This document shows positions 18,867 through 27,487 of a DNA stretch of 64,000 nt, piece by piece. A program made the position numbers and the translations under genes. How positions within the stretch are numbered: the first letter of the stretch is position 1; the number at the start of each line of letters is the position of its first letter. Where the stretch lies: contig CP048469.1 of NCBI GenBank assembly GCA_025559845.1, positions 2,418,001 to 2,482,000 of the forward strand, written 5' to 3'. The notes under the pieces were generated by a model, which saw only the letters and a list, made by a program, of their open reading frames with translations, searched no databases and was not told the origin of the DNA. This stretch comes from Agrobacterium tumefaciens (GTDB taxonomy: Bacteria > Pseudomonadota > Alphaproteobacteria > Rhizobiales > Rhizobiaceae).

Positions 18867-21206
18867 ATGGACACGACCACCTTCGACAAGACCAAAACAA
18901 AGATCGATGGCCCGATGCATGCGTCGCTGCGGCACGATTCCGCCCATAAGCATGTCACCGGCACCGCCGAATATATTGATGATATTCCAGAACCCGCCGG
19001 TTTGATCCATGGCGCGCTTGGCATGGCCGACCGCGCCCACGCAGAAATCGTTTCGATGGATCTTTCCGAGGTCGAAGCGATGCCTGGCGTCATCTGGGTG
19101 ATGACAGGCAAGGACGTACCGGGCGAAAATGACGTGTCCTCCGGTGGTCGCCACGACGAGCCGTTGCTCGCAGAAAAACTGGTCGAATTTCACGGCCAGC
19201 CGATCTTTGCTGTCTTTGCAGAGACCCGTGACATCGCCCGCAAGGCCGCCCGCAAGGCAAAGATTACCTACAAGGATCTGCCGCATTGGAGTGACATCGA
19301 CGGCGCCTTGGAAAACGGTGAGCCGTTGGTGACACCGGGCATGGTCTTGCAACGTGGCGAAGCGAAAATCGAGATGGACGTTGCGCCACGCCGTCTGACC
19401 GGCACGATGCGCATTGGCGGGCAGGAACATTTCTACCTCGAAAGCCATATCGCCATGGCGATTCCCGGCGAAGATGACGAGGTTACGGTGTGGAGCTCCA
19501 CCCAGCACCCGAGCGAAATCCAGCATATCGTCAGCCACATTCTCCAGGTGCCATCAAATGCAGTGACCGTGCAGGTGCGTCGCATGGGTGGCGGTTTCGG
19601 CGGCAAGGAAACGCAAGGCAACCAGTTTGCGGCCCTTTGCGCCATTGCTGCCAAGAAGCTGAACAGGGCTGTCAAAATTCGTCCCGATCGCGACGAGGAC
19701 ATGACGGCAACCGGCAAACGCCATGACTTCCGGGTCGACTACGAGCTTGGCTTCGACGAGGAAGGCCGTATCCATGCGGTTGACGCCACCTATGCGGCGC
19801 GTTGTGGCTTCTCATCCGATCTGTCTGGTCCCGTGACCGACCGCGCCTTGTTCCATGCGGATTCGAGCTACTTCTACCCGCATGTGCATCTCGCGTCGAA
19901 GCCGCTGAAAACCCACACGGTTTCCAACACGGCGTTCCGCGGCTTCGGTGGCCCTCAGGGAATGGTCGGCGGCGAACGCTTCATCGAGGAGATCGCCTAT
20001 GCGGTGGGCAAGGACCCGCTGGAAATCCGCAAGCTGAATTTCTATGGCGAACAGGGTTCCAACCGCACCTTGACCCCCTACCATCAGGAGGTCGAGGACA
20101 ACGTCATCGGCCGGATCGTCGACGAACTGGAAGCCTCCGCCGATTATCAGGCCCGCCGACAGGCAATCATCGAGTTCAACAAGACAAGCCCGGTCATCCG
20201 CAAGGGCATTGCTCTGACGCCGGTAAAATTCGGCATCTCCTTCACCATGACGGCCTTTAACCAGGCTGGCGCGCTGGTTCATATCTACAATGATGGCTCG
20301 ATCCATCTGAACCACGGCGGCACCGAAATGGGCCAGGGCCTTTATACAAAGGTCGCACAGGTGGTCGCCGATGCATTCCAGGTCGATGTGGGTCGGGTGA
20401 AGATCACCGCGACCACCACCGGCAAGGTGCCGAATACTTCGGCAACCGCAGCGTCTTCCGGCTCCGATCTCAACGGCATGGCCGCCTACGACGCCGCGCG
20501 GCAGATCCGCGAGCGTTTGGTCAAGTTTGCCGCGGAAAACTGGAACGTCTCGGAGGAAGATGTCGTTTTCCTGCCAAACCGGGTGCGGATCGGACAGGAA
20601 GAAATCGGCTTCAACGATTTCATCAAGAAGGCCTATTTCGCCCGCGTGCAGCTTTCTGCCGCCGGTTTTTACAAGACGCCGAAAATCCATTGGGATCGCG
20701 CTGCTGGACGGGGCACGCCGTTCTATTACTTCGCCTATGGCGCATCCTGTTCCGAAGTCTCGATCGACACGCTGACCGGTGAATACATGATGGAACGCAC
20801 CGACATTCTGCACGATGTCGGCAAGTCGCTGAACCCGGCCATCGATATCGGTCAGGTGGAAGGCGCTTTTGTTCAGGGCATGGGCTGGTTGACGACCGAA
20901 GAATTGTGGTGGGACGCCAAGGGACGGCTACGCACCCACGCACCGTCGACCTACAAGATCCCGCTTGCCTCCGACCGGCCGAAAATCTTCAACGTGAAGC
21001 TCGCAGAATGGTCGGAAAATGCCGAGCCAACGATTGGCCGCTCCAAGGCTGTCGGCGAACCACCCTTCATGCTGGCGATCTCGGTTCTGGAGGCACTGTC
21101 GATGGCCATTGCCTCCGTCGCCGACTATAAGGTCTGCCCGCGTCTTGATGCACCTGCAACACCGGAACGGGTGCTGATGGCGGTGGAACGGCTGAAGAAG
21201 GTGTGA
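18867..21206 (+). CDS. xdhB: Xanthine dehydrogenase molybdopterin-binding subunit
   Basis: A 779-residue molybdenum subunit that hydroxylates hypoxanthine and xanthine. Signatures: HVTGTAEYIDDIPEP, QEHFYLESHIAMA, RRMGGGFGGKETQ, FRGFGGPQGM with the substrate-facing Arg and Phe, HGGTEMGQGLYTKV, and SKAVGEPPFML with the catalytic Glu. The order and length are those of two-subunit bacterial XDH. ATG 18867 is used; the in-frame start 13 codons earlier overlaps xdhA and is less likely. It sits between xdhA and xdhC. Confidence 0.96.
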   Translation: MDTTTFDKTKTKIDGPMHASLRHDSAHKHVTGTAEYIDDIPEPAGLIHGALGMADRAHAEIVSMDLSEVEAMPGVIWVMTGKDVPGENDVSSGGRHDEPLLAEKLVEFHGQPIFAVFAETRDIARKAARKAKITYKDLPHWSDIDGALENGEPLVTPGMVLQRGEAKIEMDVAPRRLTGTMRIGGQEHFYLESHIAMAIPGEDDEVTVWSSTQHPSEIQHIVSHILQVPSNAVTVQVRRMGGGFGGKETQGNQFAALCAIAAKKLNRAVKIRPDRDEDMTATGKRHDFRVDYELGFDEEGRIHAVDATYAARCGFSSDLSGPVTDRALFHADSSYFYPHVHLASKPLKTHTVSNTAFRGFGGPQGMVGGERFIEEIAYAVGKDPLEIRKLNFYGEQGSNRTLTPYHQEVEDNVIGRIVDELEASADYQARRQAIIEFNKTSPVIRKGIALTPVKFGISFTMTAFNQAGALVHIYNDGSIHLNHGGTEMGQGLYTKVAQVVADAFQVDVGRVKITATTTGKVPNTSATAASSGSDLNGMAAYDAARQIRERLVKFAAENWNVSEEDVVFLPNRVRIGQEEIGFNDFIKKAYFARVQLSAAGFYKTPKIHWDRAAGRGTPFYYFAYGASCSEVSIDTLTGEYMMERTDILHDVGKSLNPAIDIGQVEGAFVQGMGWLTTEELWWDAKGRLRTHAPSTYKIPLASDRPKIFNVKLAEWSENAEPTIGRSKAVGEPPFMLAISVLEALSMAIASVADYKVCPRLDAPATPERVLMAVERLKKV

Positions 21207-21218
21207 GGGCAAGCGCCA

Positions 21219-22052
21219 ATGCCTGAAACGCGCCTTTCCCGTTTCCTTGCCAGTTCCGGTCCGGCCGTCCTCGTCGAAATAGAGGCCGTGAAAGGATCTT
21301 CGCCGCGTGCGGCAGGAACCTTCATGCTGGTGGCTGAAAACCTGCTTTGGGAAACCATCGGCGGCGGGCAGTTCGAATATATGGCAATCGACCATGCCCG
21401 CGCCATGCTGCGCAGTGGCGCGGTGGAAGACAGCATGGACATCCCGCTAGGCCCGGAAATCGGCCAATGCTGCGGTGGACGGACATTGTTGCGTTTTCAG
21501 CGTGTGACCACCAGCATTGCCAATCAGCTCGAACAGAGGCTTATGCGGGAAGAACAGGCACAGCCCGCCGTCTTCATTTTTGGCGCCGGCCATGTCGGCA
21601 AGGCGCTCGCACAGGCACTTTCACTTTTGCCTTTGGCCATCACGGTCGTGGAAACACGCCAGAACGAATTGGTGGACCTGCCGGAAACGGCAGAAACCGT
21701 TCTCACGCCGATGCCGGAAGCTGCTGTCGCCACTATTCCCGAAAACGGTGCGGCGATCATCGTCACTCACGATCACGCTCTCGATTTCCTCATTGCCAAA
21801 GAGGCGCTTGCGCGTTCCGATCTTGCCTATGTCGGCATGATCGGTTCGAAGACCAAACGCGCTACCTTTGCACATTGGCTGGAGCGAGAGGGAGAACCGA
21901 CATCAAATCTACAAAAGCTGGTCCTGCCAATCGGCGGCAGCAGCGTGAAGGACAAGCGCCCTGCTGTCATAGCGGCCCTTGTGGCAGCCGAGCTGCTGCA
22001 CGCAATTTCCCTTGTCGGAAATCACTTCGAAAATAGCCACGTCCATCCCTGA
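21219..22052 (+). CDS. xdhC: XdhC, molybdenum cofactor sulfuration/insertion accessory protein
   Basis: A 277-residue XdhC/CoxI protein needed to load sulfurated molybdenum cofactor into XdhB. It has the N-terminal VEIEAVKGSSPRAAG and GPEIGQCCGGRT motif with the Cys pair, and a C-terminal Rossmann-like region FIFGAGHVGKALAQAL, then THDHALDF and YVGMIGSKTKRATF. It begins 13 bp after xdhB with GAGGG upstream. Its last 86 bases overlap, in antisense, the 3' end of the small gene on the other strand. Confidence 0.95.
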   Translation: MPETRLSRFLASSGPAVLVEIEAVKGSSPRAAGTFMLVAENLLWETIGGGQFEYMAIDHARAMLRSGAVEDSMDIPLGPEIGQCCGGRTLLRFQRVTTSIANQLEQRLMREEQAQPAVFIFGAGHVGKALAQALSLLPLAITVVETRQNELVDLPETAETVLTPMPEAAVATIPENGAAIIVTHDHALDFLIAKEALARSDLAYVGMIGSKTKRATFAHWLEREGEPTSNLQKLVLPIGGSSVKDKRPAVIAALVAAELLHAISLVGNHFENSHVHP

Positions 22053-22191
22053 CACCGATATCGCGCTTGATATCATCCGACAGGCTTTCTTCTGCCAAAT
22101 CATCTGGCTTGAAGCTTTCAAAGGTAAACCGTTCCAGTGCTCGCAGACCGGCGCGCACGCGGGTCCACGCATGCGAAAGATATCGCCGCAT
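21967..22191 (-). CDS. Small basic DUF1127-like protein
   Basis: A 74-residue frame starting MRRYLSHAWTRVRAGL with GGAG six bases upstream. It is Arg-rich at the N-terminus, and SLSDDIKRDIGVRDGRG resembles the DxxLxDIGL block of DUF1127 proteins, a small Arg-rich family in rhizobia that can bind RNA and affect phosphate and carbon homeostasis. It is divergent from the LysR gene across 107 bp and overlaps the end of xdhC in antisense. The good ribosome site and DUF1127-like block favour a real gene; the overlap argues for caution. Confidence 0.5.
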   Translation of the reverse strand: MRRYLSHAWTRVRAGLRALERFTFESFKPDDLAEESLSDDIKRDIGVRDGRGYFRSDFRQGKLRAAARLPQGPL

Positions 22192-22241
22192 GTTCATCTC
22201 CATTCAGAAATTCAATTGATGACTGAGAAGAAAGATGCTTT

Positions 22242-22258
22242 GTTTTTCATCGAAAAAC
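22242..22258. promoter_or_regulatory. Palindrome upstream of the LysR gene
   Basis: GTTTTTC-ATC-GAAAAAC, a perfect 7-3-7 inverted repeat about 40 bp before the LysR start, in the divergent region. Its geometry equals the 7-3-7 palindrome upstream of xdhA, so an autoregulatory or shared site is possible. Confidence 0.4.
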
Positions 22259-22298
22259 CAATGAAACATCCATCTCATCGCATAAAGAGAACTTATCC

Positions 22299-23225
22299 AT
22301 GAAGATGTCGCGCCAGTTCCCGCTGAACGCACTGAGAGTGTTCGAAGCCGCTGCCAGACATTTGAGTTTTACGAGGGCCGGCGATGAACTGGGCATGACG
22401 CAGACCGCCGTCAGCTACCAGATCAAACTTCTCGAAGAACACATTGGTGAACCGCTGTTTGTGCGCAAGGCACGGCAGGTGATGCTTACGGAAACGGGAC
22501 AGAAACTTGCGCCTAAAATTGCCGAAGGTTTCAGCATTTTGCGGGAGGCCGTAAACGGTGCGCGCGATACGGCTGACGAAACGTTGAGCATCCACTCGAC
22601 GGCAACGTTCGCGTCGCGCTGGCTTTCAAAACACCTGGGTTCGTTTCAACTCGAAAACCCGTCCATCGCCGTAAAACTCGAGACGTCGAGCGACCTCATC
22701 GACTTTGCTCGCTCGGATGCGGATGTTGCAATCCGCTGGAGCACAAGCGACAGCCCCGGCCTTGTTTATCACCGTTTGCTGAGAGGGGTTTTCAGCCCAA
22801 TGCTACACCCGGCCTTGGCCGAGAGCGTGGGCGGCCTTCACGCGCCAGCGGATTTGCTGAAACTGCGGATCATCGATCCGGGCGATCTCTGGTGGGCAAA
22901 ATGGTTTCGGGACGTCGGTGTTGAAAATCCTGATCTGGCACGATACCCGCGAAGCCGCCTCAGCGTACAGGCCTTCGAGGCTGCCGCTGCCATTGCCGGT
23001 CAGGGTGTCGCCATGCTGACGCCTGAGCTTTACGCAGACGAGATTGCGCTTGGACGACTTTATCAACCCTTCGAGTACCTCAGCACCGAGGGCAAGGACT
23101 ATTGGCTCGTTTATCCGGAAGGCAGGAAAAACCAGAGGAAAATAAGGTTGTTCCGCGACTGGATTTTAAAACGGATCGAAGAAGGCAGAACACCGCCAAG
23201 TCAAAAACCCATATCGGGCGCATAG
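22299..23225 (+). CDS. LysR-type transcriptional regulator, GcvA-like
   Basis: A 308-residue LysR protein. The N-terminal winged helix-turn-helix reads FPLNALRVFEAAARHLSFTRAGDELGMTQTAVSYQIKLLEEHIGEPLF, written here in pieces: FPLNALRVFEAAARH, LSFTRAGDELGMTQTAVSY, QIKLLEEHIGEPLF. This is the GcvA subgroup style. The rest is a periplasmic-binding-like effector domain with ATFASRWL and DVAIRW. It lies just after xdhABC and before puuD, so it may control purine catabolism, but that is only inferred from position and from the matching palindromes upstream of it and of xdhA. Its 3' end overlaps the next, convergent gene by 25 bp. Confidence 0.88.
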   Translation: MKMSRQFPLNALRVFEAAARHLSFTRAGDELGMTQTAVSYQIKLLEEHIGEPLFVRKARQVMLTETGQKLAPKIAEGFSILREAVNGARDTADETLSIHSTATFASRWLSKHLGSFQLENPSIAVKLETSSDLIDFARSDADVAIRWSTSDSPGLVYHRLLRGVFSPMLHPALAESVGGLHAPADLLKLRIIDPGDLWWAKWFRDVGVENPDLARYPRSRLSVQAFEAAAAIAGQGVAMLTPELYADEIALGRLYQPFEYLSTEGKDYWLVYPEGRKNQRKIRLFRDWILKRIEEGRTPPSQKPISGA

Positions 23226-23545
23226 AAACAGCGGGGCGTATCTTCGTTTGGATAGAGGCACAGATGATATTCCCCATCGTCCGAGCGGCGTGCCTCACGC
23301 TGCGACCAGTTGAAGACGTGGCGTTTGGTCACCAGCCTATGATCTCCCGGTCCAAGTGAGACCTCGTAACCGTCAGGGGTAACGCGAACACTCCGGGTCG
23401 GGATCATCTGGCAATCCCCCCCTTCGGCATCGCCGTTGCAGCAATAGCTCTCATATTTGAAACCCTTGTGGGATTCATGAGCAAAAGCAGTGGCACTGAA
23501 AGCCAGTAGCAGAAAAGTCACTGTCAGAATAACGCGCATCGGCAT
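23201..23545 (-). CDS. Small exported Cys-containing protein, unknown function
   Basis: A 114-residue protein with a strong Sec signal peptide (MPMRVILTVTFLLLAFSATAFA, AFA cut). The mature part has a YCCNG...DC cluster and a late CLYPNEDTPRCFY pair, suggesting two or so disulfides in the periplasm. It is predicted to be small and soluble. The pattern is one I associate with conserved hypothetical proteins of Rhizobiales; no function is known to me. GGAG precedes the ATG. It is convergent with the LysR gene and overlaps it by 25 bp. Confidence 0.78.
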   Translation of the reverse strand: MPMRVILTVTFLLLAFSATAFAHESHKGFKYESYCCNGDAEGGDCQMIPTRSVRVTPDGYEVSLGPGDHRLVTKRHVFNWSQREARRSDDGEYHLCLYPNEDTPRCFYAPDMGF

Positions 23546-24008
23546 AGTCTCCGTTGAAGAACAACGGCAGCAGCCGGAAAGTCATTGCGTCACTTCATTC
23601 AAAATCCAAACATTACAAGCAAAACCCGGACACAATGGTCTTCGGGACCTGCTTCACCCTGCCCTTGACTGCCCCCCGCCCCAGGGATTGCAGCTCCCGC
23701 TTTCGGCACACCGCCAAGCGAAGCAAGTATGGAAGCATTTTTTGGCTCCGCAGCCTTTTAGTGTAGCACATCACCGGGCTGCACATCCATTATTAGCTGA
23801 GTCGCGATAGCCGGCTAAGTGCAATCTGTGCGCCGCACAAGATCGTCGCCCTATGTGACGGCGGCGCATCATCAGCGATGCCTTCGGCGACTGATGTTGT
23901 GGACACAAACGCTCCATATTGTGAACAATCATTGCGACTGCTCTGCTTTTTTCTTCCCTCTCCGGCAATTTTCTCGCAATGTGCACTGCACAGGATCAGG
24001 GGAACAGA
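23546..24008. other. 463-bp gap upstream of puuD
   Basis: No convincing gene. The stretch carries pyrimidine-rich segments around 23650-23700 and two palindromes close to puuD (listed separately). I looked for a purine-type riboswitch and saw no recognisable conserved core, though I cannot fold the RNA here. The last 25 bases include AGGGGAACAG, the likely puuD ribosome site. Confidence 0.6.
23897..23929. promoter_or_regulatory. Tandem palindromes upstream of puuD
   Basis: TTGTG-GA-CACAA (23897-23908) and ATTGT-GA-ACAAT (23918-23929), both perfect inverted repeats, with centres exactly 21 bp apart (two helical turns). The TTGT..ACAA form is like operators of GntR/FCD-type regulators. They lie 80-110 bp before the puuD ATG. 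Confidence 0.5.
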
Positions 24009-25271
24009 ATGTACGAATACGCCATTGCCTGGGAATGGATGGCTTTTGCCGTCCGCTGGCTTCATGTGATCACCGCAATCGCCTGGATAGGCTCATCCTT
24101 TTATTTCATTGCGCTCGATCTCGGACTGGTCAAACGCGCCCACCTTCCGCCCGGTGCTTACGGCGAAGAGTGGCAGGTCCATGGCGGCGGTTTCTACCAT
24201 ATTCAGAAATATCTGGTCGCCCCTGCGCAGATGCCGGAACACCTGACCTGGTTCAAATGGGAAAGCTATGCCACATGGCTTTCCGGCTTTGCCATGCTCT
24301 GTATCGTTTATTACGGCGGTGCGGACCTTTTCCTTATCGACCATTCGGTGCTGGCACTCACCCAGTTTCAGGCAATCTGTCTTTCGCTTGCCTCGCTGGC
24401 GATCGGCTGGCTGTTTTACGACTTTCTCTGCAAGTCACCGCTGGGCAACAACACCTGGGGCCTGATGATCGTGCTCTATGTTGCGCTGGTGGCGATGGCG
24501 TGGGGTTATACGCAGGTCTTTACCGGCCGCGCCGCGTTCCTGCATCTTGGCGCCTTCACCGCCACCATCATGTCGGCCAACGTTTTCTTCATCATCATTC
24601 CCAACCAGAAGATCGTCGTGGCCGACCTGATTGCCGGCCGCACACCCGATCCCAAATACGGTCGAATCGCCAAGCAGCGTTCGTTGCACAACAACTACCT
24701 GACGCTGCCGGTCATTTTCTTCATGCTGTCAAACCACTACCCATTGGCCTTCGCCACTGAGTTCAACTGGATTATCGCGGCACTGGTGTTCCTGATGGGG
24801 GTTACCATCCGTCACTGGTTCAACACCACCCATGCCCGCAAGGGCAAGCCGACATGGACCTGGCTTCTGACAGCGATCATCTTCATCGTCATCATGTGGC
24901 TATCGACGGTTCCGAAAATTCTGACTGGAGAGCAGGAGGAAAAAGCCGCCACCCTGTCTCCTGTCCAGCAGCGCTTCGTCAGTGATGCGCATTTTGCGAC
25001 GGCGCGCGATGTGGTGCAGGGACGCTGTTCCATGTGCCATGCGGCAGAGCCGGTCTGGGAAGGCGTACCCTTCACACCCAAATCGGTGAAGCTTGAAACC
25101 GACGCGCAAATCGCCGCCCATGCACGTGAAATCTATTTGCAAGCTGGCCGAAGCCATGCCATGCCGCCCGGCAACATCACCGCCATCACTCCCGAAGAAC
25201 GCAAGGTGCTTACCGCCTGGTATGAAAGCGCCGTGTCCGGGGGTGGAAATGCCGAAGGAAAAACAGAATGA
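24009..25271 (+). CDS. puuD: Membrane urate oxidase (urate hydroxylase) PuuD with cytochrome c domain
   Basis: A 420-residue protein that oxidises urate to 5-hydroxyisourate. Residues 1-310 hold about eight membrane helices with the PuuD text EWMAFAVRWLHVITAIAWIGSS, IQKYLVAPAQMPEHLTWFKWE and HNNYLTLPVIFFMLSNHYP. After the last helix comes a periplasmic cytochrome c domain with the haem motif CSMCH near residue 347 and the axial Met in HAMPPGN. This replaces the soluble uricase and sends electrons to the respiratory chain instead of making peroxide. Its stop overlaps the guaD start (ATGA), implying coupling. Confidence 0.96.
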   Translation: MYEYAIAWEWMAFAVRWLHVITAIAWIGSSFYFIALDLGLVKRAHLPPGAYGEEWQVHGGGFYHIQKYLVAPAQMPEHLTWFKWESYATWLSGFAMLCIVYYGGADLFLIDHSVLALTQFQAICLSLASLAIGWLFYDFLCKSPLGNNTWGLMIVLYVALVAMAWGYTQVFTGRAAFLHLGAFTATIMSANVFFIIIPNQKIVVADLIAGRTPDPKYGRIAKQRSLHNNYLTLPVIFFMLSNHYPLAFATEFNWIIAALVFLMGVTIRHWFNTTHARKGKPTWTWLLTAIIFIVIMWLSTVPKILTGEQEEKAATLSPVQQRFVSDAHFATARDVVQGRCSMCHAAEPVWEGVPFTPKSVKLETDAQIAAHAREIYLQAGRSHAMPPGNITAITPEERKVLTAWYESAVSGGGNAEGKTE

Positions 25272-26578
25272 GCATGCTTCTGCTGCGTGGCCGCCTGCTG
25301 AGCTTTAACCGTGCCCCGCACTCCATCGACGATCATCAAAGTTATCTCTACATCGAAGATGGTGGCCTGCTTGTCGAGGACGGCAAGATCGCAGCGATCG
25401 GCGACTACGCCGATATCCGTAAAAAAGCGCCGGAAGACGTCGCAGAGAAAGATCACCGACCTCATCTGATCGTGCCCGGCCTGATCGACATGCACCTGCA
25501 TTTCCCGCAGATGCAGGTCATCGGTTCCTACGCCGCCAATCTTCTCGAATGGCTGAACACCTATACGTTCCCGGAGGAATGCCGTTTCGTCGAAAGTGCG
25601 CATGCCCAGCGCATCGCCACGCATTTTTACGATGAACTGGTTCGCCACGGCACCACCACTGCCGTCGCTTACTGCTCCGTACACAAGACCTCCGCCGACG
25701 CCTATTTTGCCGAAGCCATAAAGCGCAACATGCTGATGGTTGGCGGCAAGGTGATGATGGATCGCAACGCGCCGCAAGGGCTACTCGATACGCCGGAAAC
25801 CTCCTACGACGAAACACGGCAGGTCATCGCGGATTGGCACGGCAAGGGCCGTAACCACGTTGCCATCACACCACGTTTCGCCATCACTTCCACGCCCAGG
25901 CAGATGGAAGCCGCGCAAGCGCTGGCACGCGAATTTCCCGATCTCTTCATCCAGACCCACCTGTCCGAAAATCTGGACGAGATCAAATACACCTGCGAGC
26001 TTTACCCCGAAGCGACCGACTATACTGACATTTACGTCCGCTACGGTCTGATGGGTAAGAAGACCCTGCTCGGTCACGCCATCCACCTGTCCGAACGCGA
26101 GGCAGACGTGTTGTCGGATACGGGTGCGGTTGCCGTGCATTGCCCGACGTCCAATCTGTTTATCGGCTCCGGCCTGTTTCCGATGAAGAAACTTCAGCGG
26201 CGCGAGAAGCCGGTCCGCATTGCCGTGGCGACCGACATTGGTGGCGGCTCCAGCTACTCGATGCTGCGCACCATGGATGAAGCCTACAAGATCCAGCAGC
26301 TTCTGGGCGAGCGTCTCAATCCGCTGGAAAGCTGGTACCTGATGACGCGCGGTAATGCCGAAGCGCTGTCGATGGTTGACCGTATCGGCACGCTGGATGC
26401 GGGCACAGACGCCGATATCACCGTTCTCAATGCGTCCTCCACCCCTGCCATGGCGCTGAAAATGGAAGTGGTGAAGAGCCTGACGGAAGAGCTGTTCCTG
26501 ATGCTGACCATGGGTGACGACCGCACTGTGGTGGAAACCTATGTGGCAGGTGAAGCAATGAAAAGCGCGCTCGCATAA
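25268..26578 (+). CDS. guaD: Guanine deaminase
   Basis: A 436-residue zinc amidohydrolase converting guanine to xanthine. Visible motifs: VPGLIDMHLHFPQMQVIG (His-x-His), YTFPEECRFV, PRFAITSTPRQM, IQTHLSENLDEI, LLGHAIHLSERE, HCPTSNLFIGSGLFPM and ATDIGGGSSYSM with the metal Asp. Length is normal. It overlaps puuD by four bases and thus belongs to the same transcript. Together with xdhABC and puuD it moves guanine to urate and on to 5-hydroxyisourate. Confidence 0.96.
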   Translation: MSMLLLRGRLLSFNRAPHSIDDHQSYLYIEDGGLLVEDGKIAAIGDYADIRKKAPEDVAEKDHRPHLIVPGLIDMHLHFPQMQVIGSYAANLLEWLNTYTFPEECRFVESAHAQRIATHFYDELVRHGTTTAVAYCSVHKTSADAYFAEAIKRNMLMVGGKVMMDRNAPQGLLDTPETSYDETRQVIADWHGKGRNHVAITPRFAITSTPRQMEAAQALAREFPDLFIQTHLSENLDEIKYTCELYPEATDYTDIYVRYGLMGKKTLLGHAIHLSEREADVLSDTGAVAVHCPTSNLFIGSGLFPMKKLQRREKPVRIAVATDIGGGSSYSMLRTMDEAYKIQQLLGERLNPLESWYLMTRGNAEALSMVDRIGTLDAGTDADITVLNASSTPAMALKMEVVKSLTEELFLMLTMGDDRTVVETYVAGEAMKSALA

Positions 26579-26656
26579 TTCGGTCACGGCCGAAACATCG
26601 CGTCGCCATAACCTTTATATCGGCCCCGAAGAACCAACTCTGTAAGGGAAGTCTCC

Positions 26657-27409
26657 GTGGTCGATCTGCAAACCGGTAGTCTTGTTGCGATATTTGCGAT
26701 CTTCACGATTGCAGGGATCGTCAAGGGTGTGACGGGCATGGGTTTGCCGACTGTCGCCATGGGCATGCTTGGGTTTTTCATGTCTCCCGTGGCTGCCGCC
26801 GGCATGCTCATTCTGCCATCCTTCATCACCAATATCTGGCAACTTCTGTCGGGACCGCATCTGAAGGCCACTCTCTTGCGGCTGTGGCCCATGATGATTG
26901 CCATCGTCGCCGGTACGCTGATCGGCATCCGATTGATGACGGGCGGCGCGGCAGTCTGGACGACTTCGGCGCTTGGAGCAGCACTCGCCACATATGCCGC
27001 TTTCAGCCTGCTCGCCCGTCCCTTCTCTCTTCCCCTTGCTCTGGAAAAATGGCTCTCCGCACCGGTCGGCTTCATCACCGGTCTCTTGACGGGTGGTACC
27101 GGCGTTTTCGTCGTTCCCGCCGTGCCCTACATACAGTCGCTGGGTTTCCAGCGTGACGATCTCGTGCAGGCGCTCGGCCTGTCATTCACGGTTTCCACGA
27201 TGGCGCTGGCTCTTGGTCTTGCCTCCCAATCGGCGCTCCAGACGCAGGAACTCACCATCTCGGCACTCGCCGTTATACCGGCTCTCCTGGGGATGTGGGC
27301 AGGTCAGAAAATCCGTCATATTGTCAGCCCGACGACGTTTCGACGCTGGTTTCTGATATGTCTGCTCATTCTGGGATGCGAACTGTTTTTACGGACATTC
27401 TGGCACTGA
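26657..27409 (+). CDS. TauE/SafE family membrane transporter
   Basis: A 250-residue protein with about seven to eight hydrophobic helices, starting at a GTG with AAGGGAAG upstream. The repeated GIVKGVTGMGLPTVAMGMLGFF (first half: GIVKGVTGMG) and GFITGLLTGGTGVFVVPAVPY (second half: GLLTGGTGVF) blocks are the duplicated TauE motif. Members export sulfite, sulfoacetate or other organic anions; the substrate here is unknown. It follows guaD by 78 bp on the same strand and might export a by-product of this region, which is a guess. Confidence 0.85.
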   Translation: MVDLQTGSLVAIFAIFTIAGIVKGVTGMGLPTVAMGMLGFFMSPVAAAGMLILPSFITNIWQLLSGPHLKATLLRLWPMMIAIVAGTLIGIRLMTGGAAVWTTSALGAALATYAAFSLLARPFSLPLALEKWLSAPVGFITGLLTGGTGVFVVPAVPYIQSLGFQRDDLVQALGLSFTVSTMALALGLASQSALQTQELTISALAVIPALLGMWAGQKIRHIVSPTTFRRWFLICLLILGCELFLRTFWH

Positions 27410-27451
27410 AAACGACGACGATTTCGATGTCACAATCCAGAAATTCGTGAT

Positions 27452-27472
27452 ATTTGAAGCCAACATTCAAAT
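27452..27472. promoter_or_regulatory. Inverted repeat just before the FMN dehydrogenase gene
   Basis: ATTTGAA (27452-27458), 7-bp spacer, TTCAAAT (27466-27472), ending 15 bp before the ATG and so overlapping the leader. Candidate operator only. Confidence 0.35.
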
Positions 27473-27487
27473 GTGAAGGCTTTATCC

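Noticed and set aside
23546..24008. Purine or urate riboswitch upstream of puuD
   Set aside because: Position is tempting, but I could not recognise a conserved aptamer core by eye. A covariance-model search would decide.
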